In this document: piece by piece, positions 12,091 to 24,580 of the stretch
Numbering within the stretch: the first letter of the stretch is position 1
Layout: each line of letters begins with the position of its first letter
Source: Garcia nutans
Lineage: Eukaryota; Streptophyta; Magnoliopsida; Malpighiales; Euphorbiaceae
DNA length: 64,000 nt
Assembly (NCBI GenBank): GCA_947685225.1
Contig: CANTUV010000011.1
Span: 62,546,501-62,610,500 of the forward strand
Reading direction: 5' to 3'
The notes under the pieces: model-generated
Seen by the model: only the letters and a program-made list of their open reading frames with translations
Database searches by the model: none
Told to the model about the DNA's origin: nothing
Made by a program: the position numbers and the translations under genes

Positions 12091-15000
12091 ATGATTATTG
12101 TCTCCTGGAATTGTCAAGGGGCTTCTTCCCCTTCTTTTAAAAGAACTTTCAAGGAGTATTGCAGGTTTTATAAACCTGACATTTTCTGTTTGATGGAACC
12201 TCGAGTTAGCGGTTCTCATGCTAATCAGATTTCGGGTTCTCTTTACTTTGATTCTTGGGTCCGAGTGGAAGCGGTTGGTTTTAGCGGTGGAATCTGGGTG
12301 ATGTGGAAGGATTCTGTGGGTAAGGTGGAGGTTCTTTCTACTCATCCACAATTCATTACCTGTAAGATTAGTGGAAGATCTAGGGTTAGCTGGATTTTGA
12401 CGGCGGTTTATGGCAGCCCTCATTTACAACTTCGTCGTTTGCTGTGGCAAGATCTTATTATTGGTACTGTTGGCTCTGAATCTAAATGGCTGATTGTTGG
12501 TGACTTTAATACCATTAGGACCTCTGATGAGCAATTTGGATATGCTAATGTGAACCATGCTGGTATAGGGGAGTTTTGTGATTGGATTTTTTCTAATTCT
12601 CTTATTGACCTTGGTTTTATGGGTCCTGCTTTCACCTGGTCTCGAGGTCGTACTGTTGCTACTTCTAAAGGTGCTAGGCTTGATCGAGCGTTTTGCTCTT
12701 CGGATTGGAGATTATGGTTTGGTGATGCTGTTGTTTCCCATGCAACCAAACTAAAGTCTGATCACGTACCTCTTGTTATTGACACAGTAGGGAGGTTTAA
12801 TCCTAATGGTGGTGGGTTTAGATACCAGGCAGCTTGGCTTTCCCATTCTGGTTTTGACGATGTGGTTAGGCAGCACTGGAACCCGGGCTTGGTTATTAAT
12901 AAAGCTTTGTCTTCTCTTGCTGGTTCTCTCTCTTCTTGGAATAGGTCGACGTTTGGTAATATTTTCAAGAAGAAACGATCTATTTGGAATCGTTTGGCTG
13001 GAGTTCAGAAATGCCTTGCTAACCGGGTTATGGCTAATATGATTAAATTAGAAAGGAAGTTGTTGGGTGAGTATGATTTAGTGTTGGCACAGGAAGAACT
13101 GTTCTGGTATCAAAAGTCAAGGGAGGAATGGATCTTGTCTGGTGAGCGCAATACTCGCTTTTACCATTCTGCTGCTGTGATTAAGAAAAATCGGTTGGTG
13201 GTTAATCGTATTAAATTGCCCGATGGTAGTTGGTCTTCGGATGAGCAGGAGCTGAAGGATTTGGCTCTTAATTTTTTCTCTAATTTGTATAGAGCTGATT
13301 CTGCAGCTGATCTGTCTCTTCTGCAGCATGGTATGTTTCCGGATATCCCTTCTGATTTGTTGTTATTGTTGAATAAGCCGTTTTCTCCCGAGGATGTGAG
13401 GTTGGCACTGTTTGCCATGGCCCCATATAAAGCTCCTGGGGTTGATGGTTTCCCGGCGGCATTTTTTCAAAAGAAGTGGCACATTGTTGGAGCAGCAGTT
13501 TCGGACTTTGTGATTAAGGTGTTGAATGGTCATGCTATCCCTCCTAGTCTTAATGAAACTTTGATTGTGTTGATTCCAAAAGTTGATCAGCCTGAATTGA
13601 TTAGCCAGTTTAGACCTATTAGCTTGTGTAATGTGATTTACAAGCTTATTACCAAGACTCTGGTGAATAGATTCAAGGCTGTTCTTCCTGTGTTAATTGG
13701 TCCTGAACAGTGTAGTTTTGTGCCTGGAAGACAAATTACAGACAACATTGTTCTTTTTCAGGAGACTCTTCATTCGATGGGTGTTTCTAGAAATGGGACC
13801 GGTTATATGGCTATTAAGATTGACCTTGAGAAGGCTTATGACAGACTTAACTGGGACTTTGTCAGGTGGGTTTTGGAGGATATTGGGATCTCGGAGGTGT
13901 GGGTTTCAGTTATAATGAACTGCTTGGATTCTGCTTCTATGTCTATTTTGTGGAATGGAGCTCGGCTGCCATCTTTTAGACCTTCGAGGGGGGTGAGACA
14001 AGGTGACTCGATTTCCCCTTATTTATTTGTGCTATGTATTGAAGTTTTGGCTCTGAAGATTAAGGAATCTGTGCTAGAGGGGTCATGGAAGCCGGTGGTC
14101 TTGTCTCGTCATGGGCCGGAGGTTTCTCATTTGTTTTTTGCCGATGATATGATTCTTTTTGCTGAGGCATCGGTGGACCAGATGCAAAATATTATGCGCA
14201 TTTTGAATCATTTTTCTGCTGTCTCTGGGCAAAAGATTAATTTTAATAAGTCCGGGATCTTTGTTTCTTCTCAGGTTGACCCTTCTCTTGTGAATCAGCT
14301 CTCATCATTATCAGGTATTCCCCGTTCTGATGACCTGGGGAAGTATTTGGGGATTCCTGCAATACACCGTAAAGTGGGGAAGGATTCTTTTGCTTATCTT
14401 CTGGATCATATGAGGAGTAAGCTTGCTGGTTGGAGGGCTAATTCTCTTTCAATGGCTGGTAGGATTACTTTGGTTCAGTCGGTGCTTTCGGCAATCCCGG
14501 TTTATACCATGCAAACTTGTTTGTTGCCGATTTCTTTGTGTGAGGCTATGGAAAAAGTGTGTAGGGATTTTATATGGAAGGGTGTTTCGGGTGGTAATAG
14601 AGTGCATTTAATTAATTGGAAGACTATTAAACTTCCTAAGAATTTGGGTGGATTAGGAATTCGAAGTTTGAATTTGATGAATCTAGCTCTTCTTGGTAAA
14701 TTGGGTTGGAGAGTTTGGCAGGAGCAAGATTCCTTGTGGGCTAGAGCAATTATTTGCAAGTATTTCCAGGGTCATTTCTCTTGGAACCGTCAGCAGCCGA
14801 GAACTGGTTCTTTTATTTGGAAAGGTCTTCGTCAAGGGATGGAGGTGCTCAAGGGTGGCTTAATTCATGATGTTAGAAATGGACGTTCCACTAGCTTCTG
14901 GTATGATAGATGGTTGGGTAACAAACCATTGATTGATCAGGCAATGATTTCTGTTTCGGAGGAGTTCAGGCAACTCTCGGTTAAAGCTTTTTGGGATGTA

Positions 15001-16206
15001 TCTCTGGGGTGGAATTGGGAGCTTCTTTCTTGCTATTTACCTGATAATGTTTTGAGTTCGCTGAATGTTAGGTTTTTAAATGAAGACAGCTCGGTCCAAG
15101 ATGAGATGATTTGGTCCCAGTCGGTGTCTGGTTTGTATACTGTTAAATCGGCTTATAACTCGATGCTGCTGCATGAGGAAGCGCAGAATCCTGGGGTGTG
15201 GAAGTTAATTTGGGGTTTACCAGTCCCTCAGCGGGTGAGAGTATTCCTCTGGCAGATTACTCACAAGAAAATTATGTGTAATGTGGAGCGAGTTCGACGA
15301 GGTTTTTCTAATGATGTGTTGTGTAGTGGGTGTGGCTGTCTTCCGGAGTCTATTCTTCATATTTTCCGTGATTGTGCTATGGTTAAGGATGTCTGGAGGT
15401 ATCTCAATGCTACTAATTTTTGTGGGGATTTTTTATTGTTTGATGTTGAGGATTGGATTCATGAGAATCTTAAAATCCGTGATGTTTCGAGGTGGGGAGT
15501 GCCTTGGAATGTTACTTTTGCTGTGTGCATTTGGTGGTTTTGGAAATTTAGGAATAAAAGAGTATTTGAGCAAGTGGGGCCTGAGGTCATTCCTACTAAT
15601 TTTCTGCAGAAACAGGTGTTGGAGGTGAATAGAGCCTGGAGCAATTCGAAGTTGATTGCTGCTGGTGTTAGCTGCTGTCCGAGATTGTTTTATGTTTCAT
15701 GGTCACCTGCTAGTTCTGGTTGGGTGACTTTAAACACAGATGGCAGCGCCGACATTGCTTCAGGCCGTGCGGGTTGTGGGGCTTGTGCAAGGGATCATAA
15801 TGGTAGATGGCTTATGGGTTTTTCATTAGCTATTGGTTGTGGAGATGCAATCCAGGCGGAGTTATGGGGAGTGTATAAAGCATTGTTACTGGCTTGGGAT
15901 CAAGGGTGGAGGAAGGTTCAACTTCAATGTGATTCACAGGTGGTAGTGGATTTGTTGTTAAAAGGCTCGGTTATTCCTAGACATAGGAATTTGGTAGCAG
16001 CTTGTATCTTGCTTTTTCAGAAAAGTTGGGAGGTGCAAGTAGTGAAAATTTATAGGGAGGCTAATATGGTTGCAGATTTTATGGCTAAATCTGCTGTGAG
16101 TGGTTCTAGAGATATGAAGCTGTGGCAGTTTCCACCATTTTCTGCTCGTGAGTTTTTATTGGCAGATCTTGTGGGAGTTCAGTGGGAAAGAAGTGTTTAT
16201 TGCTAA
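12091..16206 (+). CDS. LINE ORF2: endonuclease - reverse transcriptase - RNase H polyprotein, 1371 aa
   Basis: Start chosen at the ATG giving MIIVSWNCQG, because the apurinic-like endonuclease domain begins there; the open frame runs upstream to about 11950, overlapping ORF1. The endonuclease (residues about 1-230) keeps SWNCQG, GDFNTI (Asp at about 138) and SDHVPL (Asp224, His225). The reverse transcriptase (about 440-760) keeps the FADD catalytic box at about 683-686. A zinc-binding zf-RVT region lies near 1040-1120. A C-terminal RNase H has DGSA (Asp1217), AELWG (Glu1257), CDSQ (Asp1281) and VADF (Asp1329), the full acidic set. No frameshift or stop was found. RNase H at the C-terminus is characteristic of several plant L1 lineages. 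Confidence 0.93.
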   Translation: MIIVSWNCQGASSPSFKRTFKEYCRFYKPDIFCLMEPRVSGSHANQISGSLYFDSWVRVEAVGFSGGIWVMWKDSVGKVEVLSTHPQFITCKISGRSRVSWILTAVYGSPHLQLRRLLWQDLIIGTVGSESKWLIVGDFNTIRTSDEQFGYANVNHAGIGEFCDWIFSNSLIDLGFMGPAFTWSRGRTVATSKGARLDRAFCSSDWRLWFGDAVVSHATKLKSDHVPLVIDTVGRFNPNGGGFRYQAAWLSHSGFDDVVRQHWNPGLVINKALSSLAGSLSSWNRSTFGNIFKKKRSIWNRLAGVQKCLANRVMANMIKLERKLLGEYDLVLAQEELFWYQKSREEWILSGERNTRFYHSAAVIKKNRLVVNRIKLPDGSWSSDEQELKDLALNFFSNLYRADSAADLSLLQHGMFPDIPSDLLLLLNKPFSPEDVRLALFAMAPYKAPGVDGFPAAFFQKKWHIVGAAVSDFVIKVLNGHAIPPSLNETLIVLIPKVDQPELISQFRPISLCNVIYKLITKTLVNRFKAVLPVLIGPEQCSFVPGRQITDNIVLFQETLHSMGVSRNGTGYMAIKIDLEKAYDRLNWDFVRWVLEDIGISEVWVSVIMNCLDSASMSILWNGARLPSFRPSRGVRQGDSISPYLFVLCIEVLALKIKESVLEGSWKPVVLSRHGPEVSHLFFADDMILFAEASVDQMQNIMRILNHFSAVSGQKINFNKSGIFVSSQVDPSLVNQLSSLSGIPRSDDLGKYLGIPAIHRKVGKDSFAYLLDHMRSKLAGWRANSLSMAGRITLVQSVLSAIPVYTMQTCLLPISLCEAMEKVCRDFIWKGVSGGNRVHLINWKTIKLPKNLGGLGIRSLNLMNLALLGKLGWRVWQEQDSLWARAIICKYFQGHFSWNRQQPRTGSFIWKGLRQGMEVLKGGLIHDVRNGRSTSFWYDRWLGNKPLIDQAMISVSEEFRQLSVKAFWDVSLGWNWELLSCYLPDNVLSSLNVRFLNEDSSVQDEMIWSQSVSGLYTVKSAYNSMLLHEEAQNPGVWKLIWGLPVPQRVRVFLWQITHKKIMCNVERVRRGFSNDVLCSGCGCLPESILHIFRDCAMVKDVWRYLNATNFCGDFLLFDVEDWIHENLKIRDVSRWGVPWNVTFAVCIWWFWKFRNKRVFEQVGPEVIPTNFLQKQVLEVNRAWSNSKLIAAGVSCCPRLFYVSWSPASSGWVTLNTDGSADIASGRAGCGACARDHNGRWLMGFSLAIGCGDAIQAELWGVYKALLLAWDQGWRKVQLQCDSQVVVDLLLKGSVIPRHRNLVAACILLFQKSWEVQVVKIYREANMVADFMAKSAVSGSRDMKLWQFPPFSAREFLLADLVGVQWERSVYC

Positions 16207-17839
16207 TGGGTTTGCTTCCCTCTCTCCGATTTAAAAAAAATATATAAATTTATATATAAATTTATTGTATACCGAATTTATCATATAATTTATAAAATTA
16301 AAAAAAATAACAACAAAAAATATCCCAAAAAATTAAAAGCAAACTTGTTAACTCCTACTTACCTAATTACTACTAAATTAAACTATACATATTACTTCTT
16401 ATTAAAAAATTAATTTTATATAAATTTAAGTGAAGTCAATCTTTTAAATATAAAATTTTATATATTTAAAAATTTTATATATTTATTTAATTCTAACTTT
16501 CATTTTCCATTATTTTTTTCCTTTTTAACATGCTATGTAATCAAATTATTAAAATTATTAAACCTTTTCTATTATGTCAAGATGGCGCATCCTCTACATA
16601 TCCAACAAAAAAACAAGGATAGAGCATGTAATAATCCACTTTAAAAATAAAAAATAAAATTGATACAATAATTTAAAAATAACAAATAAATAAAATTATT
16701 AATAAAATATTTGTAATCTTATTATCTATACAAATATACAATAAATATATAGATAAAAAAACTTAAAACAAAGAAAAAAATAATTTTCACTCTTTTGCCA
16801 TGTTTCCTGCAAAGTTTCCTACAACAATTAAATAAAAATTACAATAAAAAATTAATTGGACACAGGGTTCTCTAGTATAAATGGGGGACAAAAGTCATAA
16901 CAAAAAAAAAAAAAAAAAGAGGAGAGAAAGAGAAATATACAAAAAAATTTAACTTTTTGACAGAGAAAATTGCGAGAAACTAAAAATTTATTAAATACAT
17001 AAAAGTGTATTTAATAAATAAATCAACATAATAAATAAAAAAAATCTAACAATTATCTAAGGACATACAATCAAGTAAGTAAATTATAAGCCTTGAATTT
17101 TATATTACGAGTTTGAATGTTCATTGTTTTTATTGTTATATGTATGTGATTTTTTAAATAAACATTTATTTTTTTATTAAAATTTTCAGTACAATTTTAT
17201 TTTTTTGTAATACTTATTATAAGTATCTAGCTCCCTAATTACTTTATTTATCTTGTTCATAATAGCTAGAATAAAAAATAAATCACAAAAAAAACCAGTT
17301 AATACAACCACACAAAATCTTAAATTTATACTCATGAATCCACATATTGAATGTCAATAGAAACACATATGAAATAAATAATTATTAAAAAGATAAAAGG
17401 TCTAATAAAAAGTGATAAGAATAGAAACATTTGACACAATACAAAAAATAATAATAATAATAATTTCACATGAACTACAAATCCAAATAGAACAATATAT
17501 GAAAAAAGGGGTCTTTAAGTAGAATTATTTCTAAAAAATGCTAAATAAATAGATAGATTCAAATCTTTAAAAAAATAGGAATATAAAAATTTTGAAAAAA
17601 AAAAACTGGCTTAAAGGCAAATACAAGTTAGAAATAGCAAGCAAAAAATAAAAATTATCACATATAAAATTTCATATTTTACCTTAATAATGCTTGAAGA
17701 TGTTGAAATTCACAGACTATTTTTCAGTGACTTATATCATATGCATCAAAATGAAAATAATAATTAATAATATAAAAAAAAGAAAAATAAAAAACGGAAG
17801 TGAAACATTAGAACGACAGAGAGAGGAGATGAGAACCAA

Positions 17840-17872
<33 letters not shown>

Positions 17873-18429
17873 ATTTTTAGGGTTGAAAAGTGGCCACTTT
17901 TAAAATATTGAGTTTTGACATACAATCTTACAAATGTTTTAAATGGTTTACTGATGGGCTTAATGATGATAACTCTTGATTATTTTTTAGCCTTTTTTTT
18001 AACATATGATGGCATAACGAAGTAAAAGATGGAATAAAATTTAGAAGACTGTAGTAGTTTGATTATTACTAATTTTTGTCGTTATTACAATTAGCAGGCC
18101 ATTAATTATAATATTTTATTCTTTATTTAATTTTATTCTATAAATTATCTTGAAACTATGTAATTTTGTATAAATATTTATAAAATAGTGATGATTATAT
18201 CCAAGTATTGGATACAAGAATTAAATAAATTAGAACATTATATTTAAACAATAACTATGCATATATAAATAATATCAAATGAAAGTAACTTAATAACTAT
18301 ATTCAAAAAGTGAATATGATTATTGGAAATAATATATCAAAAATAATATATAAAAAATAATAAATAAAATAAGACATTAAAAATGAATCCATGAATACAA
18401 AAAAATGTATAATTATGTCTAAAAAGTGG

Positions 18430-18468
<39 letters not shown>

Positions 18469-19367
18469 GATAATTAAACTATGGAGATTTTAATTTCGTC
18501 AAGTGAATACGTAGGTATTTAAAATGGAGTTTCGAATTCGAATTCAATTTAATTAAAAATACCTTTTAAAATATATATATATATTAATATATTATAAAAT
18601 ATAAGCAGTATTATTAAAGCTAGAATAATCATATTTAATGAGTGGACATAATTTTAAAAATATATATAATAATAAAATTTTAAAAAATATTAAGTCATTT
18701 AATAATATAATATTATTATATTCAGATATTGAATATAAGAATTAAGTTATCAATAAATAAATAAATATATGCCCACAAAAATAATAAAATCTTTTAAAAG
18801 AATTAAAAATAATAAAATTTATTAAAATATATTTGTATTTAGGTAAAATTTAAAAGTTAAAAAAAATATATAATTGAATTTATATTTAGATAATAAATAT
18901 AATTTTTCTTATAAATAAAAAATAGATAATAAATATCATAATAATTACAGTATTAATTTTTTGGCGATGTAGGTGCTTTTTCTTTTCTACATATAATTAA
19001 TTTTTTGGACTCAAAAATGCACATCAGAACTAGATATTCAATTAAATTTTATAATTAATTGGTAGAGATTTTTAATATATAAAAAAATTAATAATTAAAA
19101 ATATAAATTAATTAAAATTAAATAAATATTTATATATCTTGCCGACTTTTCGTGTCGTGGTTCGGTGTGCAACAGAGCATGCTCCCTCTGTTAACATGAA
19201 AGTGGTTTTTTATTCATGGAGTAATTTAGTATAATAAAACACGTGTTATCTATTAAAAATAAAGACTAACCAGTAACCATCGATTGTATTAGTATAGGTT
19301 TGGTTGAAGAGGCGTAGCTATTTGACTATTGTGATTTTATTAATGAGTTTTTATTTTGAGAAATTAG
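16207..19367. other. AT-rich intergenic DNA with microsatellites
   Basis: The LINE 3' UTR ends within the first 30 bp. The rest is highly AT-rich and lacks coding potential. It holds a (TG) microsatellite at about 17849-17872 and a (TAA) microsatellite at about 18430-18466. No gene seen. Confidence 0.65.
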
Positions 19368-19720
19368 CAGTGTTTTCATAATCGGACCGATTATTGAACC
19401 GGTCTCTCCACTGGTTCACGGTCCGACTGGGTTGAAACGGTTGAACCGGATTTTTAATTTTTTTAATTTTAATATTTTATTAGGAAAATATATTTTTTAA
19501 GTAAAAAAAAATAAAATTTTATTTGAAAAAAAATAATTTATTTAAAAAATAAATAAATTTTCAACCGATTTTTGGTCAAAACCGGCCGGTTTTGACCTGT
19601 TCAATTTAAAAACCTGATTTTTAATCTATTTTAAAAAAATATGAAAACCAAATCGGACTGGCAGCCGATTTTCGATTTAACCGGTCCGACCGGCCGGTCC
19701 GGTCCGATTTTAATAACACT
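19368..19720. mobile_element. Mutator-like MITE, 353 bp, 9-bp target duplication
   Basis: The left end cagtgttttcataatcggac and the right end cggtccgattttaataacact are inverted repeats of about 21 bp with a few mismatches. The flanks are identical 9-bp direct repeats agaaattag (19359-19367 and 19721-19729), the length expected for Mutator-like transposases. Both arms are rich in aaccggt / ccggtccgac motifs, so the element stands out as CG-rich in AT-rich DNA and would form a strong hairpin. No transposase is present. The perfect duplication argues for a fairly recent insertion. Confidence 0.75.
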
Positions 19721-19729
19721 AGAAATTAG

Positions 19730-22700
19730 GGATTTCACATTGAAAGTTAATAACAAAATGGTTAGGTAATGTGCTTACTAAATACCTATTGCGTCACGAG
19801 CTGAAAAAAAAAAAAAAAAGACCTATTGTCTTTCTTGAAAAAATATCATATACAGTTATACACATTAATTCAAAGGTTCATTAATTTTTTTTCTTTATTT
19901 ATTTTAGCAAAAATACCATAAAAATAATAATATAGTACAATTTAAAAAGAAATGTGTGTGGAGAGTATCTTAAACGTGTGAAATTAGCCATCACGCAGAA
20001 GGCATGAATGGTGTGGTCATGCTTTTCAATGTTTATAGAAGAAAATCAAATTGAAAATCCATCAATTGCTTGCTAAGACTGATATTATATATCATTAAAA
20101 ATTTGCTTTTCAAAGGCATTGAAAATTTATTTACTCCCGTCGTATTGAAACGGACGGTAGAACAAAAATTATATGATAAATTGTATTTTTTATATTACTT
20201 ATTCCAGCTTCTTTGTTTTTTTTAATAAACTCCAGAATGATTTTTTAATGTTTTTTGTTATTGTAATAGCCTCTTAAAAATAAAATTGGTTTCAATATAA
20301 AAATAAAATAAACTCCTAAACAATAATATATATTTATTTTTTTGAAGAATGAAAATCCGTATAATTTGAATATTGGACTTACAGTTTAATTATTATTCAT
20401 CTTCAGTTGCTTGGGTGGTTCTGTCAGTTGATGATAAGGCATTTGCATAATTGAATGGCTGTTACGAGCTACGTGGGCCGTTAGATAAGTTTGTTCTTGT
20501 CTATATATATCGTCAATGTCTCCTAACGAACCAAACGTTAAATGAGTCGTCGATTCAAACCTAATTTGCTCTTATAAAAAATGAAATTCATGCAGTTATT
20601 TTTCATCATACTGCCTTTTAATTATTAACATTTATCACTTTCAAGTTAATAAAAAAAAAGTATCATTGTAAAAAAAATCATAAATTTTCTAATTGATATC
20701 AGAATTGATTATTTACAACCTCAGTTTTTGAAATATCTGTGTGTGTGCACTAGTGTTTAATTTTAATATTTTTCATATTAAATAAAAAAATTTAAATTCA
20801 AATATATTATTTAGATCATTTACAGATTTATCATTAAATTATATATCTAGTTTAAACATAATCCATAAAAAGTAATTATTAAAGAGATGATAATAAATAT
20901 ATAGTAATATCGTAAATTACAAAAATATTGCTTGTTTAACCATACATAATATTCATTTATCTAAAGATTTCAAAATATAAAAATTTTACGAAATTATAAA
21001 AAATGTAAAATTTATTAAAATTTTAAAATATTTTCTAATTTAATAGAATTTATAATTAGTTTATAAATTTACAAAAATCATATATTATAAATATATCAGA
21101 CACATAATAATTTTTATAAGTTTATTATGTATTTTTATAAAATAACCATAATATTCATAATAAAACAAAAAAAAAATTGTTGAGAGGCATAATTATCTCG
21201 ATGTATAATACATATAGTGATTTTATACTTTTATGACAAAAAAAAAGAAGAAGAAAGGAATAAAGTAATTTTTTAAAAAAAGCTAGTAATTATGGCTTGG
21301 TAACCCTTTCAAACTTTAATTTGCCTTAGATTCTACTCAACTAGAAGGGCAGGTAACGGCGTTGGATGACATAGAAACAGAATAAAAGATCAATAAATAA
21401 TGTGGAGTAAATCTAATTTTATAATATTAAAAAAACCTCAAACTCATCAAAAATTGCGAGTCTTATAAGACTTCCTTTTTTGGTGAACTTTCCACATCAA
21501 CATTCTCCCCCCGTCTCCATTAACAACTAGCGGTGAATATTACCATGTGATTTTAATGTTACGCCATTGGGACCCACTCTTGTCCATCTCAATTATTGTA
21601 CTGTACTGTACTGGATCCAAAATACAAATACAAGTAAATCTTTCTGCACCAAATAATTTTATTGGATATGTAATATGAATAGTAGAGCAACAATAATTTA
21701 TTAAAAAAACCATAGAAAAAGCAGGACAGATTTCTAATGCAGTTTTTTTTTCTATTATTTTTTAGTGGTTGTGCTATACAAATTGATGAAAAAAATAAAT
21801 TTAAATTGTCTGAACTGAATCTTAAATTAATTAAAGTGGACCATATCTTATTATTTATATATATAATCAATTTAATACTCGATAATTGGTCTACTCATTT
21901 AACAACTTCAACATTTAAGGGATTGAAACTTATTAATTATGCAAAGGGACTAGATATTTTTATTAATTCCTTGACTTAATTATATTTTATTTTGCATAAT
22001 ATTTAATCACATTTTTTTATTTAATTTATATACATTTTACAAAATTTAACTATTATTTATTAAATATAAATATTACTTTTTTATAATTTTAATATTTTTA
22101 GTTTTAAATATTAATATAAAGAAAATACATGAATTTATTAAAAAATAATAGAAATAAGTCAACATTAATTTATATAAAATTTTAATTGAAATATACATAT
22201 ATATATATATATATAACAATGATAAAAAAAACAATGGGATGACTTTATTATAAACTTATTGTGTGTTCGTGATGATTTTTATTTTTTTTCAAAAAAATCA
22301 TAATATGACTGAATTTTAATTTTTTATTAGATAAAAAATAATATTGGATAAATATAAAATCTATAAAATGTAATTTTTAACGTTTTGATTTTATAAAGAG
22401 ATATATATAAGTAAAATCTTTTTTCTCTCTCTATTATTTTTTTATTATATATATATTGTTCTTTTTTTTTTGGAAATCCAATTATAAAATAAGAAGTTTA
22501 TCTTTTTTTAATTTTTATTTTCTTTATTTTTAAAAATTTTATTTTATTTTAATAATTATCTACAATATATAATTAATATTAATATAATTTTTATAACAAG
22601 TGAAAAAAATGTGTGTTTGTAAATATGCAGTAAAAAAATTATGATATAGTTTTTAATAATATAAAATAAGTTTTTTAAAAAATATAAAATAAAAACTGAA

Positions 22701-24430
22701 AATAATTTTTAATTTTAAAAAACAAAAATTTTAAAACTTACAACACAATTAAACGAATAGGGCCTTAGGTTTTTTACTGGCATTTTCACATAAATTTAGA
22801 TTTTGAAATATTCAATTGTTATTTGATATATAAATTATTCTGTGTCAATAATAAGAAAATATTTATTATATGTAAAAAAATATAAGTAATATATTGATTG
22901 CAAAAAATTTATAATACTGAAACAATTAATTTTATTTACTTATATATTTTATGCTTGAAAAATAAATAAGATAGAAAAATTCCAAATTATCTCTTTTTAC
23001 CATTAAATGAATCAACCACCGAGCAAGATTTGAACTTTTCTTTTCCATTTATGGTAAAAGCCTAAAATGTATTCAATCAAATCACGATTGGATCATGAGA
23101 TAATTAAAGAAAGAAATAATATATAATGTAGTTTGCATCATTTTCAGGGAAAAAAATAGTGACCAAGGAAGATGAATAATTTGGTTATCATTTTTTTTAT
23201 GAGTAAAAAAAGATTTCATTAAACATTAACCAAAGAAAAGAAAATCATAAGGGAAGATTTTAATACCTAGAAAACTTAATTGCAAAAATCTTTTAAAAAA
23301 GATTTAAAATATCTGGATTGAAAACCATCATAAAAATTATTGCGGTAAAATTAAAGAAAGCATAATAATAATTTTTGAAAAATATGAACATTGACTAGTA
23401 ATTGGTTGCTTGACTGACTTTGATGGATTTTTGAATATATTTTAAAATTAGTTTTTTTAAAATATTTTAAGACATATAATTATTATTAGATTTAAATATT
23501 ATTTTTCAATAATTTTACATATTAATATAAAAATAAATTAACAAAATTTATTATTTATGTGCTAATTTAAAAATCTGAAAATATTAACATTTGATTTATA
23601 TGAATTTTAAATTTGATATACAAAAAATACAATAAAATAAAGAAAACAATAGAAAGCGTGTTATATAAGTTTTAAATTTTATAAGAGTTATTAAAAAAAA
23701 GTTTATAAATAATTTTTTTTTATCTCAAATTTATCATATATATAAAGATTTATTGTTATGAAAAAAAAATTGTAGTAACTGGAAAGTAATTTTTTCTTTT
23801 TTTGAACAAAAGTAAAAAAAAAAATCTAGTACTATTTAAAAAAAAAGAAGCACAATTGAGCTTTTTAAGATTCTGTACATTGGACCTTTTTTCTCAAAAC
23901 GGTACGTAATAGGGCATGGGCTATACGTGAAATATTTTTAAAAAGGATTTTTAGATACCTTCACAACCTATCTTTCCAGCTTAAGACTGAATAGAATTTC
24001 ATTACTGCATAGTTCAATTACTGTAGTAGTAAGGACTAAGTTCAACTGTTATTGGGCGGGCTGTTAAATTCGAGAATATTATAATTTTTAAAAATAAAAT
24101 TTATTTAATTTGTAATTTCTTATACATTGGAATTTACAGTTCCATTCGCAAATATTTTTTTTAAAATTTACTATATGTATATTTTAAAATAAAATACATA
24201 TAGAAATAGATAATAGGTAATTAGTAATAATATTATAAATATGCAGTCAAAACTAAAATTGCCAATTAAAATATTATTCTAATACTAAATTTATGTAATT
24301 CTTCTTTTGTGTCAAATAAATAAATACTTTTTATTTTATTAAAAAAAAGAAAAACTATATATTTTTAATGAAAATATAAATTTATATGTTTTTATTACTT
24401 TTAGTATAAAATATATTTATTTGATATTCA
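19730..24430. other. AT-rich intergenic desert
   Basis: No supported gene. There are slightly less AT-rich islands at about 20000-20050, 20400-20560 and 21290-21600, none with family-like coding sequence. A TA microsatellite lies at about 22196-22214. Confidence 0.6.
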
Positions 24431-24432
24431 TA

Positions 24433-24580
24433 ATAAATAATAATAAATATGAATATAAATTTAATATATTAAATAATTTAAATAAATAATAATAAATATG
24501 AATATAAATTTAATATATTAAATAATTTAAATAAATAATATTAAATATAAATATAAATTTAATGTATGAAGTAATTTATT
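24433..24580. repeat. Tandem repeat, period about 49 bp, roughly 2-3 copies
   Basis: The unit aataaatatgaatataaatt plus about 29 further A/T bases occurs at about 24442 and again at about 24491, with a diverged third partial copy ending near 24580. A short tandem duplication in noncoding DNA. Confidence 0.6.

Larger units (their letters stand above)
10184..16241 (+). mobile_element. Coding-intact L1-type LINE (non-LTR retrotransposon)
   Basis: The unit consists of ORF1 (10290-12044), a 46-bp spacer, ORF2 (12091-16206), a very short 3' UTR and an A-run (16233-16240). Base composition jumps from very AT-rich to balanced at about 10285 and back at about 16230, marking the insertion. A 15-bp repeat atataaatttatata lies at 10169-10183 and again at 16242-16256 and may be the target duplication. 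It is pure A/T in AT-rich DNA, so the exact left edge is uncertain, and the 5' UTR would be only about 105 bp. Both ORFs are open with all expected catalytic motifs, so the copy appears young and possibly mobile. Confidence 0.85.

Noticed and set aside
10931..16206. Several minus-strand ORFs of 60-140 codons within the LINE
   Set aside because: They are antisense shadows of ORF1 and ORF2, with no recognisable domains.
22981..23110. Possible tRNA-like 3' half (agttcaaatcttgctcggtgg on the minus strand)
   Set aside because: A B-box-like string is present, but no A box or cloverleaf at proper distance; too weak to call a tRNA or SINE.
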